40,291 nucleotides of DNA from a virus. The notes below the pieces were generated by a model. It ran no database searches. It worked only from the letters and a program-made list of their open reading frames with translations, and was not told where the DNA came from. The stretch covers positions 1 to 40,291 of the IMG/VR virus record IMGVR_UViG_3300020118_000062; one strand, 5' to 3'. Position numbers and translations under genes: made by a program. Within the stretch, counting starts at the first letter, position 1; each line of letters starts with the position of its first letter. Shown here piece after piece: positions 22,359 through 31,069 of the stretch.

Positions 22359-24358
22359 GGCTTCGTCCCGATCAGCGCAACCTTCAATCCGGCCGCGCCG
22401 CTGGTGCCGACGGTGTCGATCGTGATCGTGATCTCGTCGTCGTCGGCGATGGCGGTTGTGCTCAGCACCGAAGGCGTCGCGGCGGTCTGCGTCGTCTTCT
22501 CGGTGTTGTCGAACGTCGGCGTGGTGCTGAAGACGGTGGTGCCGTTCTTCTTCACATTGAAGGTCAGCAGCGAGCCCGCCGACTGGGCCGTGGTCAGCGA
22601 GCCGCGAACGCTGGACAGCGTGAAGGCGTACGGCGCGCGGAAGGTGACCTTCGTTCCGGTCGTAAGGGCCGTGCTCTCGTCGCTCGCGGCAACCTGGATC
22701 AGGACGGGCGTCGCCTGCGACGTGAGCGCGAGCGTGCCGGTCGTCGCTGGCAGCGTGAGCGTGACCGAGCCGAGCGCGCCGGTCGTCGATTGCAGTGTGA
22801 TCGTGCCGCTCGTGGCGTTCGCGAGAACGACCTTGCCGACGGAAGTGCCGGCGACGCCAAGATTGAGCGCGCTGGTGCCGTCCGTCGTGATGCCGGCTAC
22901 CACCTTCGTGTCGACCGTGCCGGCGCCGAGCACGACGGAATTGGCGGTCAGGTTGCCACCTGTATTCGTGACCGTGCCACCGGTCGAGGACAGCGATCCA
23001 GCCGACAGAGTGAGCCCGGTCCCGATGCTGATCTCTTCGGCGGCGCCGCTCGACGCTGTGGTGCGCCCAAGCAGCCGCGCCGTCGCCATCGTCATGCCGG
23101 CGCTGGTGTAGCCACCGGTCAGCTGCGAGCCGGCGATGCTCTTGTTGGTCAGCGTGTCGGTCGTATCGCGGCCGACCAGAGTGGTCGTCGCGCCAGGCAG
23201 CGTGATCGTCGAAGTGCCAGCCGTTGACGGCGCGGCCAGCGTGGCCGTGCCCGAGCTCGCGCCCGTGAACGACACGCCGGCGCCGCCCACGAGCAGATGC
23301 ATGCCGGTCGAGTCCCACTCGACCGAGTCGACGCGCGTCGTGCTGCCGGCCGCGGTGAGCCCGAAGCCGAACTTGCCCGGGCGGCTCGAGCTCGTCCAGT
23401 CGGCGGTGGACTTGAAGTAGAACGAGGCTGCGCTATCGACATTGGTGCCGCTGCTGTCCCGCCCCCGCATGCCGAACGACATGAAGGTCATGTTGTTCAG
23501 CGTGGCAGTCGGCGACGCCTGCGAGCCTCCCATGCGGGTGAAGTGGAAGTTGCCGCCGTAGACGCCTGTCGGGCTCCCGTAAGCCGACCAGCGCATGAAC
23601 TGGATGCCGAGGCCTGTACCTCCCGCTTCAAGCGACGGATCGGAGACCAGCTCGATCAGGTGGTCGTCGTCGCTCGGCGGGGTATTCGCGTTGCGGACGG
23701 CGCCAGTGCCGAGCAGGATGCGCTGCATCGACAGCGTCTTGACCGACGAGTCGTACTCGAACCCGGCCGTCGCGCCGAACGCGCCCGAGTTGTTGTACTG
23801 GACCTGCTTGTTGGAGCCCGCGACGGCCCCTCCTGCCGGAGTAGCCCAGGTGCCATCACCGCGCCAGAAGGTCGTCGAGCTGGCCGACGTGCCGCTGTTC
23901 AGGTGCGAGACCGCCAGGTTGCCAGTGACGCCGGTCGACAGGGGCAAGCCGGTGGCATTCGTCAGCACCAGTGCCGAGGGCGTGCCGAGGGCTGGGGTCG
24001 TCAGCGTCGGCGAAGTGCCGAACACCAGCGCGCCAGAGCCGGTCTCGTCGGTGATTGCCGCGGCGAGGTTCGCGCTGGAAGGCGTCCCGAGCCATGCAGC
24101 GATGCCGCTGCCGAACGATGTGATCCCGGTGCCGCCATTGGCCACCGGTAGCGTCGTCGAGCGCACGTAGGTCAGGATCTGCGACGGCAGGATCTTGGCA
24201 TTGGCGCCGCTCTGCACGCCTGCCAGGTACTCACTTCCGGTGAGCGCGCTCGCGGTTGGCAGTGCGCTGATCTTCGTTTGAGCCAGCGTCTGGCCGACCA
24301 GCAGCAGCGACATCGCGCAGGCGACGACTCGCTTAATAGGCATGTTCATGTTCTTCAT
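22355..24358 (-). CDS. Large tail fibre protein with N-terminal signal sequence
   Basis: The product has 667 residues. The start MKNMNMPIKRVVACAMSLLLVG and QTLAQ is a convincing signal peptide with cleavage near residue 27. The next block (TKISALPTASALTGSEYLAGVQ) is a fibre motif common in Burkholderiales phages. Thr/Ser/Gly-rich strands with repeated turns such as VANGGTGITSF and TPALGTPSALVLTNATG follow, typical of trimeric fibre shafts, with an intramolecular pattern around 120-260. The C-terminus is strand-rich. Four coupled genes around it make up the host-contact module. Confidence 0.78.
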   Translation of the reverse strand: MKNMNMPIKRVVACAMSLLLVGQTLAQTKISALPTASALTGSEYLAGVQSGANAKILPSQILTYVRSTTLPVANGGTGITSFGSGIAAWLGTPSSANLAAAITDETGSGALVFGTSPTLTTPALGTPSALVLTNATGLPLSTGVTGNLAVSHLNSGTSASSTTFWRGDGTWATPAGGAVAGSNKQVQYNNSGAFGATAGFEYDSSVKTLSMQRILLGTGAVRNANTPPSDDDHLIELVSDPSLEAGGTGLGIQFMRWSAYGSPTGVYGGNFHFTRMGGSQASPTATLNNMTFMSFGMRGRDSSGTNVDSAASFYFKSTADWTSSSRPGKFGFGLTAAGSTTRVDSVEWDSTGMHLLVGGAGVSFTGASSGTATLAAPSTAGTSTITLPGATTTLVGRDTTDTLTNKSIAGSQLTGGYTSAGMTMATARLLGRTTASSGAAEEISIGTGLTLSAGSLSSTGGTVTNTGGNLTANSVVLGAGTVDTKVVAGITTDGTSALNLGVAGTSVGKVVLANATSGTITLQSTTGALGSVTLTLPATTGTLALTSQATPVLIQVAASDESTALTTGTKVTFRAPYAFTLSSVRGSLTTAQSAGSLLTFNVKKNGTTVFSTTPTFDNTEKTTQTAATPSVLSTTAIADDDEITITIDTVGTSGAAGLKVALIGTKP

Positions 24359-24483
24359 TCCTTCGCCAACGGCGTGGTCCCGTCTTCCATCACGATCACG
24401 CCGCTGTCGTCCTCGAGCTCGAAGCCCTCGGCCGTGATCTCTTCTTCCATCAGCAGTTGAATGAAGCCTTCGAGCGCGTTCAT
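24355..24483 (-). CDS. Small acidic protein, 42 aa
   Basis: A short ORF whose ATG overlaps the upstream stop and whose stop overlaps the fibre start, so it is coupled on both sides. The product is acidic (FIQLLMEEEITAEGFELEDD) and probably partly helical. It could be a fibre chaperone or minor tail component. No family recognised. Confidence 0.55.
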   Translation of the reverse strand: MNALEGFIQLLMEEEITAEGFELEDDSGVIVMEDGTTPLAKE

Positions 24484-24932
24484 GCGCGAGCCTTCGACAA
24501 GGTCACGTCCCAGGCGGTAGCGTTGTTTCGCGTGGCCAGGCCCATGAGGTCGACCGCACCGTTGACCGTTGAAACAGCCACAGGCAAACCGCCTCGCCAC
24601 TTGAAGGACGCGGGATAGGCGAACGTGTATGGACCGGCGCCCTGCGTGATCCAGAGCAACTTGCTGGCACCCTTGCCGGCGCCCGGAGGATTCGAGAACG
24701 TCAGCGACGTGATGTTCTCGGTCAGGGTCAGTTGGAAGTAGTCACCGAGCGAGCAATCGATGTCGACGACTCCAGCGGCACTGGTCAACGTGGTGACGTC
24801 ATTTCCGCCCGACACCGCACCAAGCGACGCGATCAGCGCCTGCTTGACCACGCCGCCCTGAATGATCGGAACCGTGTCGGAGCTGGCCGGGGCAACGACG
24901 GGATAGGAGGTTCCAGAGCCGATGAATGACAT
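24480..24932 (-). CDS. Tail-associated beta-rich protein
   Basis: The product has 150 residues, with an N-terminus MSFIGSGTSYPVVAPASSDT of the type that starts virion fibre adaptors. The rest is strand-rich (YFQLTLTENITSLTFSNPPG, then LLWITQGAGPYTFAYPASFKW), a small domain found in many tail fibre and tail-tip proteins. It probably forms part of the fibre base or tail tip. Function by position only. Confidence 0.68.
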   Translation of the reverse strand: MSFIGSGTSYPVVAPASSDTVPIIQGGVVKQALIASLGAVSGGNDVTTLTSAAGVVDIDCSLGDYFQLTLTENITSLTFSNPPGAGKGASKLLWITQGAGPYTFAYPASFKWRGGLPVAVSTVNGAVDLMGLATRNNATAWDVTLSKARA

Positions 24933-24935
24933 GGT

Positions 24936-25343
24936 TCAGGCGTCCGTGAAGATCAGACCGGCGTCGTCGAGCAGCAGCCGGCCCTGGTCATCGCACAGCA
25001 GCGATGACAGGGGCAGCCCTGGCGGCGGGATCTCAGGCAGCGCACCCCAGAACGGCGCAGCGCCCGGCCCGCCGTCGTAGAGCACGTCGCCCAGCTTCTT
25101 GCCGGCCAGACGCTGCAACGTGTTCGCGCCGCTTGGGAAAACCGTGCCGCCGTACTCGAAGGCCGGCTGCGCGTCGAATGAGATCCCGGCACCCGCCGGG
25201 CCGCTCGGGACCGTCGCCTTCGACAGCTGCTCGAGCGCGCGGTACCAGGGCTGCGACATGTAGACCGGCACGTCCTGGCCATCCGGGCTGCGGAACGAGC
25301 CGACCGCGACGCGCTGCGGCTGGATGTTGAAGATGCCGGCCAT
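24936..25343 (-). CDS. Tail-associated protein downstream of the neck genes
   Basis: The product has 135 residues; ATG 25343 overlaps the stop of the gp10-like gene. The first 45 residues (MAGIFNIQPQRVAVGSFRSP) look like a virion-binding segment, the middle is Gly/Pro-rich, and the end (LLCDDQGRLLLDDAGLIFTDA) has the repeated short strands that often end podovirus tail proteins. It is coupled to the neck protein and may link neck and fibre. Family not certain. Confidence 0.65.
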   Translation of the reverse strand: MAGIFNIQPQRVAVGSFRSPDGQDVPVYMSQPWYRALEQLSKATVPSGPAGAGISFDAQPAFEYGGTVFPSGANTLQRLAGKKLGDVLYDGGPGAAPFWGALPEIPPPGLPLSSLLCDDQGRLLLDDAGLIFTDA

Positions 25344-26626
25344 CAGGCGACTCCCTGAATCGCGGCGCCAACCCACTGCAGCGGCGCGTCGTCGGTGAAC
25401 CGGAAGTGCCAGGCCCGATCGGTCGACGAGCCATTGCGCAGGAAGCGCACCGGCTGCTGGTACTCGCCGACCGCGCCGATGCTCGTGCGGTTCCAGTCCT
25501 CCCAGCTCCGCGCGCCGTTGTCCGAGTAGCGCATTAGCATCTCGCACGCGCTGCCGTCGGGCTTGCCGGCGCCGGTCTGGACGTCTAGTCGCACCTCGCC
25601 GAACTTGATGCGCTTCTGTGATGGTTGCGCGTAGTGCGGGGTGACCCGGTCGCGCACCAGGATGTCGCCGGCGTTGTTGTTCGTCGCCGGGTTCCAGACG
25701 TACAGGCGTCCCGCGCCATCGCCCACGATGTGCTTGCCGTAGCAGTAGGCGTGGTGCGTGACGCGGCTCGGCTTGTACCAGCCGGTCGCGAGGTCGAGCT
25801 CGGCGCGATCGTGCCACTGGCCCGAGGCGACGTCATAGCCGAGCGTCGTGTCGAGGCCGGGAACCGTCAGGAGGTAGAACGAGCGGCCGTTCTGCTGGTA
25901 CGCGAGCGCGATCGACTTCGTCACGTCGGCGCCCGACTCGATCACGCGCTGGATCTTCTGCTCGATGGCCTGGTTGGAGATGCGCTGCGGCTGGTAGCCC
26001 TGTGCGCGCCAGACCATGCCGCCGCCTTGTTGGTCGCGACCGAGCCAGTAGAGCGTGTTGTCCAGCGCGCGCACGCTGAAGGCAGCGACGGTGCCGGTCT
26101 GCATGATCGCGCCGCGGTTCTGCTCGAACGGGAAGTCGGCCACGCCGTTGACCGTCGTCCCGCCGGTGAGCGTCCAGGGTTCCACGCTGGCCGAGCCGAA
26201 GAGCCACGCCTCGCCGTGGTCCGCGACGGGGCAGATGATGTTGTCGGGCGAGCTGGGCGCCTGCGCGAAGTCGAGAGGATCCTCGCTGGTGGCGTCCTCG
26301 ATCGCGCTGATGTACCAGTTCTGCGTGTTGGGCTGGCTGAACAGGAAGAAGCCGCCGGCATAGCCGGTGCGTGTGGACCCGAGCCAGCCGCTGTTGACGA
26401 TGCGCGTGAAGGTCATCGTCTGCAGGTCGTAGACGTAACCGTTCGGGCCGTCGGTGACCACCAGCTGGTTCGCGCCGATGCACATGTCGACCCAGCCATT
26501 GCGGCTGTTCAGCGTGCCGCGCAGGGTGCGCGCGCCCTTGCGGTCGACCGACAGCAGCAGGGAATCTTGCACGCAGAACAGCGCTGTGCCGTCGGCGTTT
26601 GCGACGAGGCCGCGGATCGCGCTCAT
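25343..26626 (-). CDS. gp10-like packaged-DNA stabilisation protein, beta-propeller part
   Basis: The product has 427 residues and corresponds to most of the P22 gp10-like tail hub protein. Recognisable blocks include LVVTDGPNGYVYDLQTMTF, SQPNTQNWYISAIEDAT, DHGEAWLFGSASVEPW, FPFEQNRGAIMQTG and YWLGRDQQGGGMVWRAQGYQ, the repeated Trp/Gly strands of a propeller. In homologues the first 50 residues precede this region in the same chain; here they are in the gene upstream (26623-27813). The ATG at 26626 overlaps that gene's stop (ATGA). The protein seals the portal after DNA packaging. Confidence 0.82.
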   Translation of the reverse strand: MSAIRGLVANADGTALFCVQDSLLLSVDRKGARTLRGTLNSRNGWVDMCIGANQLVVTDGPNGYVYDLQTMTFTRIVNSGWLGSTRTGYAGGFFLFSQPNTQNWYISAIEDATSEDPLDFAQAPSSPDNIICPVADHGEAWLFGSASVEPWTLTGGTTVNGVADFPFEQNRGAIMQTGTVAAFSVRALDNTLYWLGRDQQGGGMVWRAQGYQPQRISNQAIEQKIQRVIESGADVTKSIALAYQQNGRSFYLLTVPGLDTTLGYDVASGQWHDRAELDLATGWYKPSRVTHHAYCYGKHIVGDGAGRLYVWNPATNNNAGDILVRDRVTPHYAQPSQKRIKFGEVRLDVQTGAGKPDGSACEMLMRYSDNGARSWEDWNRTSIGAVGEYQQPVRFLRNGSSTDRAWHFRFTDDAPLQWVGAAIQGVA

Positions 26627-27813
26627 GTGTCCTGCAGCGCGAAAGAGTCCCAGCCGGCGGGCTGGTACTGGAACTCAGCGGCCTTGGTGCGGATGGTGTA
26701 GCTGCAGGTGATGCTTCCCGCGAAGCCCCACATCGCCATCGTCACCGGGCCGAGAAGATTGGTGTAGGCCGGGAAAGCTTGGGTCGCCGGCACGAAGCTC
26801 TGGTCGGGAACGCTGGTGCCGTTGTTGAACCACTGGCCGTTCACGCCGAAGGCAAGCACGCCGGTATCGAAGTCCATCGCGACCATCAGCACGTCGCCGT
26901 CGGCGTCGACATTCGGTTGCGTGATGCCGTTGTTGTCGTCGACGCTCAGATGCTTGACGTAGGACGCCCGCAGCCGCGCCCAGGCGTTCGCATCGTTGCC
27001 GGGAAAGCCAGTCGCAGCAGGACTCCATGTGCCGTTCGCGATCGCGTAGCACATGTCCTCCTTTTCGAACGTCGCCATAGCCAGGTGGTCTATGTGCAGT
27101 TCGAGGTAGCGTTTGCCGGTGTGCCGGAAGTGGTCGAGCCTGATGCCATAGGCCGGGTCCGCCGACGTGATTGCTGTCAGAGAGACAGTCAGGCCGCCGT
27201 TCGAGATGACCCAGTGTGCCGACTTGCTGGCGGCATCCCAGACGATGTCCTCCTCGACTCGGGTCGTGACCGTGGTCGTCACGCTGGCCGTCGAGGTGCC
27301 GCCGCCCACGTGCCCGGCCGGCGGCGTCGCCGTGGTCGTGTTGACGAGGCTGCCGGCATCGCTGAGAGTGCCGGTAATGGTCATGGTCGCCGTGCCGCCC
27401 GACGGCCATGGCGTGATGACGATCCCGGCGAGCAGTTCCGCCTGCGTGGCCGTGGCCGGCCCTGCGGCGCCACCCGCGTAGACGATGTCGCATGACGCGA
27501 ACGTGAACCCCGCCGGCATGGTGTCGGTGACGGTCCCGCCGTCGGCCTCATCGGGACCGAAATTCGTCGCGATCACGCTGTAGGTCTGGGAGGCGCCAAC
27601 AAACGCCGCGTCGACCTCCTGCGTCTTCACGACAAGCAGATCGTTCTGCAGCGCCGGCTCGCTGAACACGTCAAGGCCCGGCACCTGCTGGAAGTAGGCG
27701 CCGGTCTTCCCGCCGACCACCTCGTTCATCACCGGGAACATGTTCACGGTGCGCTGCACGTCCGCCTTGGGCGTCGCCAGGTCGTACGAGGGGCCGATGA
27801 TCGGGACGGGCAC
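26623..27813 (-). CDS. gp10 N-terminal segment fused to DUF11 and SPRY domains
   Basis: The product has 396 residues. Residues 1-51 (MPVPIIGPSYDLATPKADVQ and so on, ending VPGLDVF) match the N-terminus of gp10-like neck proteins. Residues about 62-185 are a DUF11/Ig-like repeat (YSVIATNFGPDEADG, TVTDTMPAGFTF). Residues about 190-396 are SPRY-like: YGIRLDHFRHTGKRYLEL, then GDVLMVAMDFDTGVLAFGVN, and a closing strand set. The rest of gp10 is a separate ORF immediately downstream. The whole looks like a cassette inserted into the gp10 gene, with translation restarting after it. Confidence 0.8.
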   Translation of the reverse strand: MPVPIIGPSYDLATPKADVQRTVNMFPVMNEVVGGKTGAYFQQVPGLDVFSEPALQNDLLVVKTQEVDAAFVGASQTYSVIATNFGPDEADGGTVTDTMPAGFTFASCDIVYAGGAAGPATATQAELLAGIVITPWPSGGTATMTITGTLSDAGSLVNTTTATPPAGHVGGGTSTASVTTTVTTRVEEDIVWDAASKSAHWVISNGGLTVSLTAITSADPAYGIRLDHFRHTGKRYLELHIDHLAMATFEKEDMCYAIANGTWSPAATGFPGNDANAWARLRASYVKHLSVDDNNGITQPNVDADGDVLMVAMDFDTGVLAFGVNGQWFNNGTSVPDQSFVPATQAFPAYTNLLGPVTMAMWGFAGSITCSYTIRTKAAEFQYQPAGWDSFALQDT

Positions 27814-27823
27814 GGCGACTTCC

Positions 27824-28522
27824 TCAGAGGCCGCCGAGGAACTCGGCCTTGGTGTACCAGCCGCGCTGCTGCGTAGGTAGCGGCACGTCCAGCTGCGGCA
27901 CCGTCAGGTTCGCGCGCTTGACCATGCGGCGCGCGCCGGCGGCCCGTCGCGCGACCGAGTCGGGCACGGCCGTCTCGTAGTCCGGCGCGATCTCTTCGGC
28001 CAGCGAGAAGATGAACGCGCGCTCGTAGCCGGCCGGCAGCTGGTAGTCGGTCGTCACATTGGCGAAGTTGCCAGCGGATAGGCGCGTGACCAGGTGCAGC
28101 TCGCACTGCGCCTGCGGCCAGAAGAACAGGTTGGCGGTCGGGTTGCCGCCGTCGAAGAAGCAGGCGACCGGCCACGCGGTCCCGATCGTCTTCTGGAAGA
28201 TCGAGTTGTAGGTCTCGCGGTCGATGACGTCGAGCGGATGGTCGATCGTCGCAACGCGCGTGAAGGAGCTGATCTCGATGCGCGTCGGCCGCGGGATGTC
28301 GATCTGCATCCCGGGCCCGATCGTCACCGACGAGACCGCGGGGAGCGCGAAGACCGTCTCCAGGTCGTTGAACGCGAAGGTCGGGCCCAGGTTCCAGCCG
28401 TCGATCATGGTGTTCAGGCGCTCGAGGCAATGCTCGAGGTCGCCGCCGCCCACGCGCTGGCTGGCGCCGCGCAGCCCGAGCGCGCTCATTGCGCCGCGGA
28501 TGATCTTCGTGGCCGTGGTCAC
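27824..28522 (-). CDS. gp4-like tail accessory / head-completion protein
   Basis: The product has 232 residues. The start TKIIRGAMSALGLRGASQRV and the helix EHCLERLNTMIDGWNLG, followed by a strand-rich core with ETYNSIFQKTIGTAWPVACF and the late motif AGYERAFIFSLAEEIAPDYE, are characteristic of the P22 gp4-like family. The protein binds below the portal ring and begins the tail. Its place between the coat and gp10-like genes agrees. Confidence 0.82.
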   Translation of the reverse strand: MTTATKIIRGAMSALGLRGASQRVGGGDLEHCLERLNTMIDGWNLGPTFAFNDLETVFALPAVSSVTIGPGMQIDIPRPTRIEISSFTRVATIDHPLDVIDRETYNSIFQKTIGTAWPVACFFDGGNPTANLFFWPQAQCELHLVTRLSAGNFANVTTDYQLPAGYERAFIFSLAEEIAPDYETAVPDSVARRAAGARRMVKRANLTVPQLDVPLPTQQRGWYTKAEFLGGL

Positions 28523-28531
28523 GGCTGGCGC

Positions 28532-28795
28532 CTACTTGCCGGCGCCGCGCGCGACGCCCGGTTTGCGCTTGGGCTTCGCAGGGGCCTCGTCGTCAGCCTG
28601 CAGCTCGCCGGCGCTCTTCACTTCCGCGTCGACGTCGATGACTGCATCGGTCGGGTCGGGCTTGACGGTCAGGGAGTGGTCGATGGGCGCGAAGCCCTCC
28701 TCGACGGCGGCCTTCTCTGCCGCCTCGTTGTGCACGATGCGGTGATCGTGGGCGTGTGGGGACCACTTGCCGCCCCGGTAGAGAAACTTGCTCAT
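28532..28795 (-). CDS. Small basic protein after the coat gene
   Basis: The product has 87 residues. The first 40 (MSKFLYRGGKWSPHAHDHRI, then NEAAEKAAVEEGF) resemble a short domain repeated in phage head and neck regions. A long acidic linker and a basic Lys/Arg/Ala tail follow. It may be a head-decoration or neck-accessory protein. Position between coat and gp4 is the main support. Confidence 0.6.
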   Translation of the reverse strand: MSKFLYRGGKWSPHAHDHRIVHNEAAEKAAVEEGFAPIDHSLTVKPDPTDAVIDVDAEVKSAGELQADDEAPAKPKRKPGVARGAGK

Positions 28796-28820
28796 CGCTG
28801 TCCTTCGGTGGTGAAAGGAA

Positions 28821-28846
28821 GAGGCGCCTCGCGATGGAGGCGCCTC
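28821..28846 (-). terminator. Strong hairpin after the coat gene (10-bp stem)
   Basis: GAGGCGCCTC, six bases, then GAGGCGCCTC again. The decamer is its own reverse complement, so the pair forms a 10-bp stem, followed on the minus strand by TTCCTTTC. It lies 11 bp after the coat stop and may act as an attenuator or mRNA stabiliser that favours coat expression. Confidence 0.65.
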
Positions 28847-28856
28847 GGGGACAGAC

Positions 28857-30233
28857 CTACTCGGTCATCCGGCAGGCCCACTCGTTTCGAACCGCGGCGA
28901 GCGTGCACAGCACGTCGATACGGGTCGATTCGATGTCGTTCACGCCGTCGCCGAAGGTCATCACCCGCATGGAGAAGCCCTTGGCGTTGTACGTGTAGCC
29001 CACGCAGCTCGCGATCACCGGCAGCGGCATCATCGCGATGGTGAAGGCGTCCTTCTGGTACATCAGGTTCTGCTTGTACGCGGTGGACGCAGCGCCGACG
29101 AAGACCAGCGCCGCGGTGTCGGCCGGCACGGAGTCGATCGTCTGGTTGGGCATCGCCGCGGTGAGCGCCGGGTAGATGCTCAGCAGCGTGGTGGTGGCGC
29201 CGCCCGTCGCGTCCGCGGTGACGACGAACTGCTGCAGCGTGGCGTAGCTGTTCCCGGTCAGCGGGTGCACCGCGTTGACGCCGGCGATAGTGAAGACCGT
29301 GCCCTTCGTGACGATCGCGCCGGTGGTGATGCCGGCCACCAGCAGCGTGCTGCCGGTCTGGCCAGCGCCCGACACCGTCGCGCCCGTCACGTCAGCGCCA
29401 TTGCTGTGCGAGGGCAGGTTCACGCACTCGAAGAACTCCGCACCTTGGGCGCCACCGATGTAGCCCTCGATGTACTGCTTGGAGATCTTCGCGTCCGGGT
29501 TGAACAGGCCCTTGCTCGCGTCCACCAGGCCGAGGTTGGTGGTGTCGCTGATGAGCGAGTACCTGTCCACCATTGGCGCCAGCGAGCGCTGCAGCTTGGC
29601 GCGGGCCTGCGCCACGACCGACATCGCGGTGATCGCGGTGCCAGGCGTGCCGACGAGGTTCGGCGTCAGGTTCACGGCGCGCGAGATCATGTCGGCGTCG
29701 ACGGTGGCCGCGAGCGACGCCATCTTCGGCTTCAGGAAGCGGTCGATCCAGTCCTGCTTCGCGTCGGGGATGTTGAACACCTTCTCGAAGGTGCTCATCG
29801 ACAGCGTCACGTGCTTGCGGTCGGTCGCGTCGCTGAAGGTGACGGGCACCTGGCGCTCGGTGAACGCCTCGGCCGAGCCGCCTTGCGCGAACTGCGCGCC
29901 GGTGTAGACGTGCGCGGTCGGGGGCACCGTGATGTTCACCGTCGAGCCGGGCTTGTACTTGTCGTACTTGCGCTCGAAGTCGTCCTCGGTGGCGCGGTTC
30001 ACGTTCGTGATGAACGGGGCGTTCTCCTCGAAGATCGCCGCGGCCTCGCGGGCCAGCGTCTGGTAGACGTTGATGGAGTTGGTGACGCCCAGCACGAGGC
30101 CGTTGCGGGCCATGTGTGCAAAGAGCGCGTCGTGGAGCTTTACCCCCAGCGACTTGATGAAGCCAGGCGGCGCGAACACCGCGCTGGCGAAGGCGACGGC
30201 GGCGAACGCCATCAGGATGAGGGAGTGTTTCAT
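28857..30233 (-). CDS. Major coat protein, P22-type, with hydrophobic leader
   Basis: The product has 458 residues from ATG 30233, which overlaps the scaffold stop. From about residue 48 it follows the P22 coat pattern: INVYQTLAREAAAIFEENAP, the DDFERKYDKYKPGSTVNITV segment and the HVTLSMSTFEKVFNIPDA helix, with an Ig-like inserted region rich in Gly/Thr (about 270-370). Residues 1-22 (MKHSLILMAFAAVAFASAVF) look like a signal sequence, which is unusual for a capsid protein. An internal Met41 (30113) is a possible alternative start but has no clear Shine-Dalgarno. Confidence 0.83.
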   Translation of the reverse strand: MKHSLILMAFAAVAFASAVFAPPGFIKSLGVKLHDALFAHMARNGLVLGVTNSINVYQTLAREAAAIFEENAPFITNVNRATEDDFERKYDKYKPGSTVNITVPPTAHVYTGAQFAQGGSAEAFTERQVPVTFSDATDRKHVTLSMSTFEKVFNIPDAKQDWIDRFLKPKMASLAATVDADMISRAVNLTPNLVGTPGTAITAMSVVAQARAKLQRSLAPMVDRYSLISDTTNLGLVDASKGLFNPDAKISKQYIEGYIGGAQGAEFFECVNLPSHSNGADVTGATVSGAGQTGSTLLVAGITTGAIVTKGTVFTIAGVNAVHPLTGNSYATLQQFVVTADATGGATTTLLSIYPALTAAMPNQTIDSVPADTAALVFVGAASTAYKQNLMYQKDAFTIAMMPLPVIASCVGYTYNAKGFSMRVMTFGDGVNDIESTRIDVLCTLAAVRNEWACRMTE

Positions 30234-31027
30234 GAGGGTTCTCGTTTCTTGAAGCGCTGCGCGCGCCACTCCGCGTCGGTGAGCTTCGTCTCGTCCTTCG
30301 ACGAATCGGAGCGGCCGCCGACGGGCGTGAGGGGCCTCGCAGCTTTGGATCGGGGTTCCGGCTTCTTCGTGATCTCGATCTCGATCAACGCAAGGCGCCG
30401 GATCTGTTGGCGCTCGCTCATCTCGGCCAGGTCGCCCAGCACGTCGGGGTTGCGCCCGAGGTACGTGAGCATCTCGGCGGCCACCTTCGGCGCGCGATCC
30501 AGCAGGTCCTCGATGAAAGGCGTGGGCTTGCCACTGCGATCGAGGAACGGGATCTCTTGCGCCACTTCGGCGGCCAGGGCCTGGAAGCCTTCGAACTCCT
30601 TGCCGGCGTCGACCATCGCCCGCGTCTTCGAGGAGATGTTCTCCTGGTAGAAGCGTTGGGCGGCCAGCTCGTCGGCGCGGCGCTCGATGTCGGCCTCGCT
30701 CAGTTGTCGGGCGGGGGGCTTGGTGGCGGGCGTGCCGCCGTCGTCCTGCTCCGAGGGTTGCGAGCGTTGTGCCTCGCGCTCCGCGAGCTGGCGACGAAGG
30801 TGCGCTATTTCCGCGTCACGCTCGCCGAGCCCGCGCGTACGCGAGTCGATTCGCCGCTGCAGCTTGCGGATGGTCTTGTCGTGGTCGCTTGCAGGCGCCG
30901 CGTCACCATTCGCCGCCGGGCTGGCGGGATCATCGTCTTCAGGGGTCTGCAGCGCGTTGAGCTGCGCATCGGCCTGGATTTGAGTCGCGGCCGAAGTGTC
31001 GACTGGGGTCAGGGTTTCAGTGTTCAT
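30230..31027 (-). CDS. Scaffolding protein
   Basis: The product has 265 residues, predicted helical and highly charged, with coiled-coil segments around 50-95 (KTIRKLQRRIDSRTRGLGER) and 110-190. The C-terminus is basic (EWRAQRFKKREPS), as in P22-type scaffolds where a basic helix-loop-helix binds the coat. The gene lies between portal and coat. It would guide procapsid assembly and then leave the shell. Confidence 0.8.
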   Translation of the reverse strand: MNTETLTPVDTSAATQIQADAQLNALQTPEDDDPASPAANGDAAPASDHDKTIRKLQRRIDSRTRGLGERDAEIAHLRRQLAEREAQRSQPSEQDDGGTPATKPPARQLSEADIERRADELAAQRFYQENISSKTRAMVDAGKEFEGFQALAAEVAQEIPFLDRSGKPTPFIEDLLDRAPKVAAEMLTYLGRNPDVLGDLAEMSERQQIRRLALIEIEITKKPEPRSKAARPLTPVGGRSDSSKDETKLTDAEWRAQRFKKREPS

Positions 31028-31069
31028 CGCTTGGATGTGGCAAGCCGAGAAGCGTCGGCGAGAGCGCGG

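Noticed and set aside
14392-27813. Diversity-generating retroelement of the kind found in the podovirus BPP-1
   Set aside because: No reverse transcriptase with a YxDD motif and no template/variable repeat pair near the fibre genes could be found.
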